Shown: positions 17,694-26,097, counted from the stretch's first letter. The stretch: 64,000 bases of DNA from Paenibacillus sp. LS1 (GCF_026013365.1 NZ_JAPDOE010000011.1:1-64000); one strand, 5' to 3'. Made by a program: numbers and translations. The notes: generated by a model not told the origin, from the sequence alone.

Positions 17694-18734
17694 TTGTCTG
17701 AAGCATATAAAAAGGCCGGCGTCGATATCGCGGCAGGTAATGAAGCGGTTGAACGGATGAAAAAACACGTGAAGCGTACCTTCCGTCCGGAAGTGATGAC
17801 GGATCTGGGTGGATTCGGTGCCCTGTTCGGTTTGAACAAAGATAAATACGATGAGCCGGTGCTTGTATCCGGTACAGACGGCGTAGGCACCAAGCTGAAA
17901 ATTGCATTTGCCATGGACCGTCACGATACCATCGGAATCGACGCGGTAGCGATGTGTGTGAATGACATTGTGGTACAGGGTGCAGAACCACTCTTCTTCC
18001 TTGACTATCTGGCATGTGACAAAGTCATTCCTGAGAAAATCGAAGCTATTGTTTCGGGCATCGCTGAAGGTTGTCATCAGTCTGGCTGTGCGCTGATCGG
18101 TGGCGAAACGGCGGAGATGCCGGGCATGTACAGTGAAGGCGAATACGATATTGCCGGATTCACGGTGGGCATCGTGGACAAAGCGAAGATCATCAATGGT
18201 ACAACCATCGCCCCTGGCGATACAGTGATTGGACTTGCGTCCAGCGGTGTGCATAGTAACGGATTCTCGCTGGTACGCAGACTTTTGTTGGAAGATGCGG
18301 TACTTGATCTGCATGATGAAGTAGCGGAACTTGGCGGTAAGCTGGGTGATTCCCTGCTGGAACCTACGAAGATTTATGTTAAACCTCTGTTATCTTTGCT
18401 GGAAAAGGTAAAAGTAAAAGGCATGGCTCACATTACAGGTGGCGGTTTCATCGAGAATATCCCACGTATGTTGCCGAGCAACGTGAATGTGGATATTGAC
18501 TACGGCTCTTGGCCGATCCTGCCGATCTTCAACCTGTTACAGGAAAAGGGGGCTGTCTCGAACCGCGACATGTTCACCACATTTAACATGGGTGTGGGGC
18601 TTGTACTGGTCGTTAATGAAGCAGATGCAACGGAAGCGCTACAACAACTGAAAGCATCTGGTGAAGAAGCGTACATCATTGGCCGTGTTACTGAAGGAGA
18701 TGCGCGAGTAACCTTCACGGGAGCGGATGTTTAA
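17694..18734 (+). CDS. purM: Phosphoribosylformylglycinamidine cyclo-ligase
   Basis: AIR synthetase, 346 residues, which closes the imidazole ring using ATP. The family start MSEAYKKAGVDIAAG is encoded from a TTG at 17694, with AAAGGAGATGATT (17677-17689) placed correctly before it, so TTG is the true start. Signature segments are LVSGTDGVGTKLKIA, GGETAEMPGMY and ITGGGFIENIPRML. Its stop overlaps the purN start (TAATG). Translation cannot be coupled to purF because of the 288-base structured spacer. Confidence 0.96.
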   Translation: MSEAYKKAGVDIAAGNEAVERMKKHVKRTFRPEVMTDLGGFGALFGLNKDKYDEPVLVSGTDGVGTKLKIAFAMDRHDTIGIDAVAMCVNDIVVQGAEPLFFLDYLACDKVIPEKIEAIVSGIAEGCHQSGCALIGGETAEMPGMYSEGEYDIAGFTVGIVDKAKIINGTTIAPGDTVIGLASSGVHSNGFSLVRRLLLEDAVLDLHDEVAELGGKLGDSLLEPTKIYVKPLLSLLEKVKVKGMAHITGGGFIENIPRMLPSNVNVDIDYGSWPILPIFNLLQEKGAVSNRDMFTTFNMGVGLVLVVNEADATEALQQLKASGEEAYIIGRVTEGDARVTFTGADV

Positions 18735-19351
18735 TGGCGAACTACCGCATAGCTGTATTTGCCTCGGGTGAAGGGTCCAACTTTCAGTCATTGGTCGATG
18801 CAGTACGAAACGGTGGGCTGGATGCATCCGTAGATCTGCTCGTATGTGATAAACCGTCTGCACGCGTTGTGCAGCGGGCACAGGACGCAGGCGTGGACTG
18901 TCACCTGTTTACTCCGAAAAATTATGCTTCACGTGAAGCCTATGAGGCAGAGATCGTGGAAGTGCTTGAATCCAAAAAGATCGACTTGGTCGTTCTTGCG
19001 GGATACATGAGATTGCTGACTTCTGTTGTGGTGGATCGTTACGCGGGGCGGTTGATTAATATTCATCCGTCCTTGCTACCGGCATTTGCAGGTAAAAACG
19101 CGATTGGACAGGCTCTCGAATACGGTGTGAAAGTTACGGGTGTGACCGTGCATTTTGTGGACGGAGGCATGGATACCGGACCGATTATTGCCCAGCATCC
19201 CGTTCCCATCTTGCCAGGAGATACTTCTGATTCAATCAGCCGTTCCATTCATGCTGCCGAGCAGCAGCTCTACCCTGAAGTGGTATCTTGGTTCGCTCAA
19301 GGTCTGGTTCAATTAGACGGACGTCAAGTCACAGTACAGAAAACGGTTTGA
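18734..19351 (+). CDS. purN: Phosphoribosylglycinamide formyltransferase
   Basis: A 205-residue folate-dependent GAR transformylase, adding a formyl group from 10-formyl-THF to GAR. The N-terminal fold reads AVFASGEGSNFQSL. The catalytic Asn-His pair is in INIHPSLLPAFAG and the catalytic Asp in VDGGMDTGPII. The start overlaps the purM stop by one base (TAATG), so translation is coupled. A 294-base spacer with repeat copy C follows before purH. Confidence 0.95.
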   Translation: MANYRIAVFASGEGSNFQSLVDAVRNGGLDASVDLLVCDKPSARVVQRAQDAGVDCHLFTPKNYASREAYEAEIVEVLESKKIDLVVLAGYMRLLTSVVVDRYAGRLINIHPSLLPAFAGKNAIGQALEYGVKVTGVTVHFVDGGMDTGPIIAQHPVPILPGDTSDSISRSIHAAEQQLYPEVVSWFAQGLVQLDGRQVTVQKTV

Positions 19352-19385
19352 TATAAGTTGAAATTTTTTTACACATTAACGGAGA

Positions 19386-19502
19386 GGACAGAAAAAACCT
19401 GAAAAAGCAAAGCGTTCGCCTTTATCACCGGATTTTCCCTTTAAGAAAAGGGAATCAAAAAATCTGGGGATAACAGCGATTAGAAGGTTGTTCTGTCATC
19501 GG
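19386..19502 (+). repeat. Structured interspersed repeat, copy C (purN-purH spacer)
   Basis: The outer stem is GACAGAA (19387-19393) with TTCTGTC (19491-19497), continued by AACCT (19396-19400) with AGGTT (19485-19489). The inner arm runs TTATCACCGGATTTT with AAAAAATCTGGGGATAA and is capped by CCCTTT/AAAGGG. The conserved AAAGCGTTCGCCTTT and ACAGCGAT blocks are present. Much of it is identical to copy A (for example CAAAAAATCTGGGGATAACA) while the second part of the outer stem differs. Confidence 0.85.
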
Positions 19503-19645
19503 AGTGTCCCGTGTAAACATCTTAGTTCCACTTATATAACAGAAGTCGAATATTGGTACGCATTTTGTGATATTTCTCGGGAAATAAATCGGCTGTGTTT
19601 CGTCATGAAACGCGAAGCCATGGGACATTAAAGGAGGAGCATATT

Positions 19646-21193
19646 GTGAGTATCAAAAGAGCGCTGGTTAGCGTATCGGATAAAACGGGCATCGTGGACT
19701 TTTGCCGCGAGCTGTCGCAAATGGGTGTGGAGATTATTTCGACAGGAGGTACAAGCAGCCTATTGTCGAAGGAAGGCGTACCTGTCATCGGAATCTCGGA
19801 TGTGACCGGATTTCCGGAAATCATGGACGGGCGTGTCAAAACATTGCATCCGGCAGTTCATAGTGGGTTGTTGGCTGTACGTGATAACGAAGAGCACACA
19901 CGCCAGATGGAAGAACTCGGTCTTGGCTATATCGATCTGGTTGTTGTGAACCTGTATCCATTCCAAGAGACTATTGCTAAACCGGACGTGGCATACGAAG
20001 ATGCCATCGAGAACATCGATATTGGTGGTCCAACGATGCTTCGCTCGGCAGCCAAAAACCATGCCTTTGTCAGTGTCGTTGTAGACGCATCTGATTACAG
20101 CCAAGTGCTGGAGGAAGTGCGCAACGATGGAGATACCACTCTCGAAACTCGCAAACGGCTTGCGGCAAAAGTGTTCCGTCATACGGCGGCTTACGATGCA
20201 CTCATTTCCGACTACCTGTCCAACGTAAATGGCGATCCGTTGCCAGAGCGTCTGACGGTTACTTACGAAAAACTCCAGGATTTGCGTTACGGCGAAAATC
20301 CACACCAACAGGCGGCATTCTACCGCAAACCGCTGGCTGCTCAAGATACGTTGACAACAGCAGAGCAATTGCATGGCAAAGAGTTGTCTTATAATAACAT
20401 CAATGATGCGAACGCAGCATTGCAGATTGTCAAAGAGTTTGAAGAACCGGCCGTTGTCGCGGTTAAACATATGAATCCATGTGGCGTGGGTATTGGCGCA
20501 AGTATCTATGAAGCTTACAGCAAAGCATATGCTGCAGATCCAACATCTATCTTTGGTGGCATTGTGGCAGCAAACCGCATAATCGATAGCGATACAGCAG
20601 GCAAATTGAGCGAGATTTTCCTGGAAATCGTACTTGCTCCTGACTTTACACAAGAAGCTCTCGATATCCTGACGAAGAAGAAAAACATTCGTTTGCTCAA
20701 AACGGGTGAGTTGAATGCTGCTCGTAAACGGGAAAGCCAATTCGTAGTAACGTCCATCGACGGCGGTATGATCGTGCAACAGTCCGATGTTCACTCCATT
20801 GAAGCGAGCGAGCTGAACGTGGTAACCGATCGTGCGCCATCGGAAGAAGAACTGAAACAGCTCTTGTTTGGCTGGAAAGTAGTTAAACACGTGAAATCAA
20901 ATGCGATTGTACTTGCTGCGAATGATATGACCGTAGGTGTGGGCGCTGGACAGATGAATCGTGTAGGTGCAGCCAAAATTGCGATTGAGCAAGCGGGCGA
21001 GCAAGCAAAAGGTGCTATTCTGGCATCAGATGCATTCTTCCCAATGGGTGATACGCTGGAACTGGCAGCAAAAGCCGGAATTACAGCAGTGATTCAACCG
21101 GGTGGTTCGATCAAAGACGAAGAATCCATCAAAGTAGCAAATGAATACGGAATTGCCATGGTCTTCACAGGCGTTCGTCACTTCAAACACTAG
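19646..21193 (+). CDS. purH: AICAR transformylase / IMP cyclohydrolase
   Basis: A bifunctional 515-residue enzyme carrying out the last two steps to IMP. The N-terminal MGS-like cyclohydrolase domain (about 1-200) starts IKRALVSVSDKTGIVDF and contains STGGTSSLL and MDGRVKTLHP. The transformylase domain carries KHMNPCGVGIG and the end segment QPGGSIKDEESI. The GTG at 19646 is chosen because AAAGGAGGAGC (19630-19640) lies 5 bases before it. The frame is open 17 codons further up, but that part does not resemble the family. Confidence 0.96.
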   Translation: MSIKRALVSVSDKTGIVDFCRELSQMGVEIISTGGTSSLLSKEGVPVIGISDVTGFPEIMDGRVKTLHPAVHSGLLAVRDNEEHTRQMEELGLGYIDLVVVNLYPFQETIAKPDVAYEDAIENIDIGGPTMLRSAAKNHAFVSVVVDASDYSQVLEEVRNDGDTTLETRKRLAAKVFRHTAAYDALISDYLSNVNGDPLPERLTVTYEKLQDLRYGENPHQQAAFYRKPLAAQDTLTTAEQLHGKELSYNNINDANAALQIVKEFEEPAVVAVKHMNPCGVGIGASIYEAYSKAYAADPTSIFGGIVAANRIIDSDTAGKLSEIFLEIVLAPDFTQEALDILTKKKNIRLLKTGELNAARKRESQFVVTSIDGGMIVQQSDVHSIEASELNVVTDRAPSEEELKQLLFGWKVVKHVKSNAIVLAANDMTVGVGAGQMNRVGAAKIAIEQAGEQAKGAILASDAFFPMGDTLELAAKAGITAVIQPGGSIKDEESIKVANEYGIAMVFTGVRHFKH

Positions 21194-21210
21194 AACGAAA
21201 AAGGTTTAAT

Positions 21211-21261
21211 AAGGGGTGTCGCCTGTCATGTTAATGACTTATGGTACACCCCCTATTTTTT
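21211..21261 (+). terminator. Terminator-like hairpin between purH and purD
   Basis: AGGGGTGT (21212-21219) pairs with ACACCCCCT (21246-21254) with one bulge, and a T run follows. An inner TGTCAT/ATGACT pairing extends the stem. Placed inside the operon, it may reduce purD expression relative to purH. Confidence 0.65.
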
Positions 21262-21321
21262 AGTTTTTTCAACACGCAATAGCGTAACAAATTCAGTTAT
21301 GCACGGAGGGGAACAGAACGA

Positions 21322-22587
21322 ATGGATATTCTGGTAGTAGGCGGCGGTGGCCGGGAACATGCAATCATCTGGGCGCTGGCGAAGAGTCCAAAGGTAGACA
21401 AGATTCACTGTGCACCGGGAAATGCAGGCATTGCTCAGTTGGCTGAGTGTCATGCCATTGCGGTAAATGAATTCGATAAACTAAGAGCTCTTGCTGTAGA
21501 GCTTAAAGTGGGTTTAGTGGTTATTGGTCCGGATGATCCGCTCGCGGATGGGATCGTGGATGCATTTGATTCGACAGGTATTCCGGTATTCGGACCTCGT
21601 CGCAATGCAGCAGAGATCGAAGGAAGTAAAACGTTCATGAAGGATCTGCTGCACAAATACAATATTCCAACCGCAGCCTATGAGAAATTCGATAGTTACG
21701 AACAGGCTCAAGCATACCTGAATGAACAAGCAATTCCGGTTGTTATCAAGGCAGATGGACTGGCAGCGGGCAAAGGTGTGACAGTAGCTTATTCCCGTGA
21801 TGAGGCTGATCAGGCTCTGCGCAACATCATGGTGGAGAAGGTATTTGGTGAAGCGGGAGCCAAAGTCATCATCGAGGAATTCCTCGCAGGACAGGAAATG
21901 TCGATTCTGGCTTTTGTCGATGGGGAGACGGTTCGTCCGATGGCGGCAGCACAGGATCACAAGCCTGTATTCGACAATGATCAGGGGCCAAACACAGGCG
22001 GTATGGGTACATACTCACCATTGCCACATATCCCAGCATCGATTATTGAAGAAGCTGTGGAGACGATCATCAAACCAACGGCTAAAGCGATGGTATCCGA
22101 GGGACGTCCGTTCCAGGGTGTATTGTTTGCCGGGCTGATGATATCGCCGGATGGCAAACCCAAAACCATTGAGTTCAATGCACGTTTCGGTGATCCGGAA
22201 ACACAGGTTGTTTTGCCACGTCTGAAGAGCGACTTGTTTGATATCTTCTGGGCAACTGTTCATGGCAAACTGGCGGACATTGAGATTGAATGGAGCGATG
22301 AAGCCGCGGTATGTGTAGTGCTTGCTTCAGGAGGTTATCCTGGGCCTTATGCCAAAGGTGTAGTCATTGAAGGACTGGACCAAGTAGATGACGCCGTGGT
22401 ATTTCACGCAGGTACAGCGCGTAGTGAAGTGGGAGACTGGGTTACGAATGGTGGACGAATCCTGGGCGTAGTTGGCCTTGGTGCGGATATTGCCGAAGCC
22501 AGAAACAAAGCCTATGCACAGGCGGAACGTATCCGATTTGATGGTAAACATCAGCGGACAGACATTGCTGCCAAAGCACTGGTATAG
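21322..22587 (+). CDS. purD: Phosphoribosylamine-glycine ligase
   Basis: GAR synthetase, 421 residues, an ATP-grasp ligase joining glycine to phosphoribosylamine. The N-terminal fold is DILVVGGGGREHAIIWAL. The ATP-grasp core has VIKADGLAAGKGVTVA, and the signature EFNARFGDPETQVVLPRL is intact. The ribosome site CACGGAGGGGAA precedes the ATG. It is the last gene of the purine operon, as in Bacillus, and is followed by a terminator. An internal terminator-like hairpin separates it from purH. Confidence 0.96.
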   Translation: MDILVVGGGGREHAIIWALAKSPKVDKIHCAPGNAGIAQLAECHAIAVNEFDKLRALAVELKVGLVVIGPDDPLADGIVDAFDSTGIPVFGPRRNAAEIEGSKTFMKDLLHKYNIPTAAYEKFDSYEQAQAYLNEQAIPVVIKADGLAAGKGVTVAYSRDEADQALRNIMVEKVFGEAGAKVIIEEFLAGQEMSILAFVDGETVRPMAAAQDHKPVFDNDQGPNTGGMGTYSPLPHIPASIIEEAVETIIKPTAKAMVSEGRPFQGVLFAGLMISPDGKPKTIEFNARFGDPETQVVLPRLKSDLFDIFWATVHGKLADIEIEWSDEAAVCVVLASGGYPGPYAKGVVIEGLDQVDDAVVFHAGTARSEVGDWVTNGGRILGVVGLGADIAEARNKAYAQAERIRFDGKHQRTDIAAKALV

Positions 22588-22596
22588 AATGAATAC

Positions 22597-22650
22597 AAGA
22601 GCCCGTAACGATGTGTACCGGAAAGGTATTTGCATCCTGCGGGCTCTTTA
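22597..22650 (+). terminator. Terminator at the end of the pur operon
   Basis: AAGAGCCCG (22597-22605) pairs perfectly with CGGGCTCTT (22640-22648), with a short T tract after it. It is located just past the purD stop. Confidence 0.65.
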
Positions 22651-23304
22651 CTGCGTATATAGATGTATCTTGTGTAAACGGCCGAACTTGTCCATACGAG
22701 AAAGCCATGGGAAAGACGCAAACTAGGAGTAGATCAAGATGATCACGCATGTTTAACGCCCTAAACTAAAGGGTAGTATTTTTATAAATTGGACTATACT
22801 AAACATGTGAAGATTATCACATTATAAGGTAATACCAAACATATTATATAAAGTAACTAACATACATAAAGACTAATTTGTGAACATTATACTGTAACCT
22901 TGTTCCAAACCATAACGTGCAACTGGATGGTTGAGCGGGAAACATGGTATACTTTTCGGAAACAGGAATGAGTACGAGGGGAGGTGGATATCTATTGGGT
23001 AGGCGATATTGTAAATTGTCCAAATGGCGAATCTAGGTGGAGTTAAGCGAGGAACAATTGACAGCATGAGGGGTAACCCGATTTGAATGAAGAAGTTTCT
23101 GCAAGTCATTGACTTCATCTTGAATTCCTGTTTTGTAATTTTACAAGGTCAAACGTAAGACTTATACAAAAGATATCATTGAAATCGATTTTATATAAGG
23201 CAGACGTCGTGTTGAAAGAATAACAGTTGATGAATGGTTAACCTAGTTAACGGATCACGCTGTAACTATCTCTGGAGGTGAATCCCTGAGAACCGGGGAA
23301 ATCA
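22651..23304 (+). other. Long leader region before the first CNNM gene
   Basis: About 650 bases without a recognisable gene. An extended -10 promoter TGGTATACT lies at 22945-22953. A strong ribosome site GGGGAGGTG (22978-22986) is followed by a 13-codon frame from the TTG at 22995 (MGRRYCKLSKWRI, stop at 23036), which could be a leader peptide. A palindrome TTGTAA-TT-TTACAA lies at 23133-23146. The last 32 bases form the leader shared with the second CNNM gene. The rest is AT-rich and I see nothing definite in it. Confidence 0.35.
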
Positions 23305-23307
23305 TTG
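23274..23307 (+). promoter_or_regulatory. Hairpin-spaced ribosome site, CNNM gene 1
   Basis: GGAGGTG (23274-23280) is separated from the TTG start (23305) by exactly 24 bases, too far for normal initiation. The spacer holds TCCC (23283-23286) and GGGA (23296-23299), which can pair and shorten the distance. The pattern GGAGGTGAATCCCT-N-GGGAAATCATTGGAC is shared with the second CNNM gene. GTG-AAT-CCC-TGA is an alternative tiny frame. Confidence 0.6.
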
Positions 23308-24642
23308 GACATAATTACCATATTGAATATCGCTTTACTTATTATCTTGATTGCATTGACTGCATTTTTCGTAGCATCAGAGTTTGCTGTAGTCAAAATT
23401 CGTACATCAAGAGTGGATCAACTGGTTGCCGAGGGCAATAAAAAGGCTGTACTAGCCAAAAAAGTTGTCTCGGACCTGGATTATTATCTGTCAGCCTGTC
23501 AGCTCGGTATTACGGTCACTGCACTAGGACTGGGAGCGCTCGGAAAACCGACGGTTGAGAGATTGTTATATCCGGTATTCGATTACCTGAATGTATCACC
23601 TTCAATCTCCTCGATTGCTTCCTATGCGATCGCCTTTATCCTCGTCACGTTCTTGCACGTGGTTGTTGGTGAGATGGCACCCAAAACGCTGGCGATTCAA
23701 TTTTCAGAAAAACTGACATTAATGCTTGCCCCATCGCTATACTGGTTTGGTAAAATCATGTATCCGTTCATCTGGGCGCTTAATGGAACCTCACGTGTTC
23801 TTCTGCGAGGATTCGGTGTGAAGCCTGCCAAACATGATCAAGCTTACTCGGAAGACGAAATCAAAATCATCATGAACCAGAGCTACGAAGGTGACGAGAA
23901 CAACAAGACCAAGCTTTCATATCTGGAAAATGTATTTGTGTTCGACGAACGTGATGCCAAAGACATCATGGTACCACGTACGGAACTGGTGACATTAAAT
24001 CAGGATATGACCTATGACGATATTATTCCTATATTGGATGAACATAACTATTCACGTTACCCTGTCATCGAGGATGGGGACAAGGACCGCATTATCGGCG
24101 TCGTGAATGTGAAAAAGATTTTGCCTGACATGGTAGCCGCAAGATCGTATCAACTGAGCGAGTTCGTTCGCGAGATCCCATTCGTGTCCGAAGTTACATC
24201 TATCCAGGATGCAATGATTAAAATGCAGCAGGAACGTGTACACATGGCCGTAGTTGTGGATGAATACGGCGGTACTTCGGGAATCATTACGATGGAGGAT
24301 ATCCTGGAGGAACTGGTCGGTGAGATTCGCGATGAATTCGATGCCGATGAGGTGGCTGATATTCAGGAGACCGGAGAGAATCAATATCTCATTAATGGCC
24401 GGGTACTTTTGGATGAAGTGGAGCGGCAGTTCGGGCTTAGCTTTGAAGGTAATGAAGAGATGGACACCGTTGCGGGATGGATTCAATACCAGAAGGGCGT
24501 AGGTGTGGAAAAAGGCGACACGGTAGAACACGGTGATTATGTCTGGACCGTTGTGGATACCGAAAATTATCACATCAAACAAGTTCTTCTGGAACGGGTA
24601 AACGGCGCGCAGGTTGAGGAAGCGACTAGCGATCTGGCATGA
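23305..24642 (+). CDS. CNNM/CBS-domain membrane protein (hemolysin C / CorC family)
   Basis: A 445-residue protein of the YhdP/YrkA/YtfL class. The N-terminal CNNM domain (1-190) has several membrane helices (residues 3-25, around 60-80, 95-120, 130-150). It is followed by a CBS pair (about 210-335, with DIMVPRTELVTL and MAVVVDEYGGTSGIITMED) and the C-terminal CorC_HlyC domain (350-430). Such proteins are linked to magnesium or other divalent-cation efflux and homeostasis, and the old name hemolysin is misleading. The start is a TTG giving LDIITILN, with an unusual hairpin-spaced ribosome site. It is the full-length one of two tandem paralogues. Confidence 0.88.
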   Translation: MDIITILNIALLIILIALTAFFVASEFAVVKIRTSRVDQLVAEGNKKAVLAKKVVSDLDYYLSACQLGITVTALGLGALGKPTVERLLYPVFDYLNVSPSISSIASYAIAFILVTFLHVVVGEMAPKTLAIQFSEKLTLMLAPSLYWFGKIMYPFIWALNGTSRVLLRGFGVKPAKHDQAYSEDEIKIIMNQSYEGDENNKTKLSYLENVFVFDERDAKDIMVPRTELVTLNQDMTYDDIIPILDEHNYSRYPVIEDGDKDRIIGVVNVKKILPDMVAARSYQLSEFVREIPFVSEVTSIQDAMIKMQQERVHMAVVVDEYGGTSGIITMEDILEELVGEIRDEFDADEVADIQETGENQYLINGRVLLDEVERQFGLSFEGNEEMDTVAGWIQYQKGVGVEKGDTVEHGDYVWTVVDTENYHIKQVLLERVNGAQVEEATSDLA

Positions 24643-24740
24643 TCTTGGTTGGTTCGATCATGACTGTAATCTAGGGTTTGATTGCCTATCTGGCTACTGC
24701 CCTCAGAATTAAAGCGTTTTGGCAACGTAACTGTGTAGGG

Positions 24741-24854
24741 GACGGAATCGATTCTGAAGAAGCGCAGCGTTCGCGTTTGCAAACCAATTTTATACCTTTG
24801 AAAACAACAATCAGGGAAATTTGGAGGCAATGGCGATCGGAAGAACGAGCCGTC
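24741..24854 (+). repeat. Structured interspersed repeat, copy D (between CNNM genes)
   Basis: The most diverged copy. The outer stem is GACGG (24741-24745) with CCGTC (24850-24854), continued by TCG-TTCT with AGAA-CGA. The hairpin GAAGCGCAGCGTTCGC and the block GGCGATCGGAAGAAC match copies A-C. The central arm has changed to CAAACCAATTTT with AAATTTGG, pairing in the same place with other bases. The changes keep the helices, as expected for a selected RNA fold. Confidence 0.75.
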
Positions 24855-24894
24855 ACCGGAACGTCACTCGTGCAACCTTATTTTAAATTTTAAT

Positions 24895-24928
24895 GGAGGT
24901 GAATCCCTCAGGTTGAGGGAAATCATTG
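24895..24928 (+). promoter_or_regulatory. Hairpin-spaced ribosome site, CNNM gene 2
   Basis: GGAGGTG (24895-24901) again lies exactly 24 bases before the TTG start (24926). Between them TCCCTCA-GGT-TGAGGGA (24904-24920) forms a perfect 7-bp hairpin. The outer sequence is identical to that of the first gene while the loop side differs. GTG-AAT-CCC-TCA-GGT-TGA is an alternative five-codon frame. Confidence 0.65.
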
Positions 24929-26008
24929 GACGGAATAATAGCCTTGAATTTATTTTTAGTAGCCGTATTTATCGGCCTGACAGCCTTTTTCGTTGGAGCT
25001 GAATTTGCAATTCTTAAAGTACGGATGTCCCGAATCGATCAATTGATCTCGGAAGGCAACAAAAAGGCAGTACTGGCCAAAAAAGTGGCGCACAACCTGG
25101 ATTATTATTTGTCTGCATGTCAATTGGGGATTACCATCACGGCGCTGGTATTGGGAGCCTTGGGTGAACCTACCGTTGAGAAAATGTTACACCCGCTGTT
25201 TGAGCGCATGGAAGTGCCGGCGGCGTTGTCTACCGTGCTTTCCTACGGTATTGCTCTGGCGATCATTACGTTCCTGCACGTGGTTATCGGTGAATTGGCA
25301 CCGAAAACACTGGCGATCCAGTTTGCAGAGAGAATGACGCTGTTGCTGGCACCACCACTGTACTGGTTCGGTAAAATCATGAATCCGTTCATCTATGCAT
25401 TGAATGGAGCTGCTCGTCTGTTGCTTGGCATATTTGGTGTAAAACCTGCCGGGCATGATACCGTTCACTCGGAAGAAGAGCTGAAGCTGATTATGGCACA
25501 GAGCTATGAGAGTGGCGAGATCAACCAGACGGAACTGGACTATCTCAAAAATATTTTTGCTTTTGATGAGCGTCTGCTTCAGGAGATTATGATTCCACGA
25601 GATAAAATCGTTACGCTGAATAAAGAAATGCCGCTTGATCAGATCATTGAGATGCTGAATCGACACGAATACACGAGATACCCTGTTATTGCAAATGGGG
25701 ATCAGGCTCATTTTGTTGGCTTTATTAATACGAAAGAAATGCTGACAAGTGTGGCTGCGGGCCGCGCCTTCAATATGGAGACATTTGTGCATAATACGCC
25801 GAGTTTCTCCGAGAAATCTCCAATCAAAGACGTGTTGATTCAGATGCAGCAAAGCCGTGTACACATTGCAACCGTGAAAAACGAAGCAGGTGCTACGGTA
25901 GGTATGGTTACAATGGAGGATATCCTTGAAGAGATTGTGGGCGATATCAAGGATGAATACGAGCACAAAGATTTGGTGAATCCACCAAAAAGAATGAAAT
26001 TGGTGTAA
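24926..26008 (+). CDS. CNNM/CBS-domain membrane protein, short paralogue
   Basis: A 360-residue paralogue of the preceding protein with the same CNNM membrane domain (HNLDYYLSACQLGITITAL, FLHVVIGELAPKTLAIQFAE) and CBS pair (EIMIPRDKIVTLNKE, then TVGMVTMEDILEEIVGDI). It stops soon after the second CBS motif and lacks the C-terminal CorC_HlyC domain of about 80 residues. The CBS motif near the end reads ATVKNEAGATVGM instead of VVVDEYGGTSGI. The frame is clean, so this is a shortened family member rather than an obvious pseudogene. It could pair with, or regulate, the full-length partner. A perfect terminator follows. Confidence 0.85.
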   Translation: MDGIIALNLFLVAVFIGLTAFFVGAEFAILKVRMSRIDQLISEGNKKAVLAKKVAHNLDYYLSACQLGITITALVLGALGEPTVEKMLHPLFERMEVPAALSTVLSYGIALAIITFLHVVIGELAPKTLAIQFAERMTLLLAPPLYWFGKIMNPFIYALNGAARLLLGIFGVKPAGHDTVHSEEELKLIMAQSYESGEINQTELDYLKNIFAFDERLLQEIMIPRDKIVTLNKEMPLDQIIEMLNRHEYTRYPVIANGDQAHFVGFINTKEMLTSVAAGRAFNMETFVHNTPSFSEKSPIKDVLIQMQQSRVHIATVKNEAGATVGMVTMEDILEEIVGDIKDEYEHKDLVNPPKRMKLV

Positions 26009-26063
26009 GAAGCATTGGTACAAAATTAAGACAGGATTAGCGAAGCGACGTAATCGTAACGAG

Positions 26064-26097
26064 CAGGCTCCCGATGTGATCGGGGCCTGTTTTTTTG
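26064..26097 (+). terminator. Terminator after CNNM gene 2
   Basis: CAGGCTCCCGAT (26064-26075) pairs with ATCGGGGCCTG (26079-26089) around the loop GTG, and eight T follow. A textbook intrinsic terminator. Confidence 0.9.

Noticed and set aside
22651..23304. A magnesium M-box or manganese riboswitch before the CNNM gene
   Set aside because: I could not find the conserved core of either class in this leader; only the short hairpin at the ribosome site stands out.
11429..24854. The four repeats as insertion sequences or a CRISPR array
   Set aside because: No transposase frame or regular direct-repeat spacing is present. Copies are far apart, single and hairpin-shaped. A small non-autonomous mobile element is not excluded, but no target-site duplications were evident.
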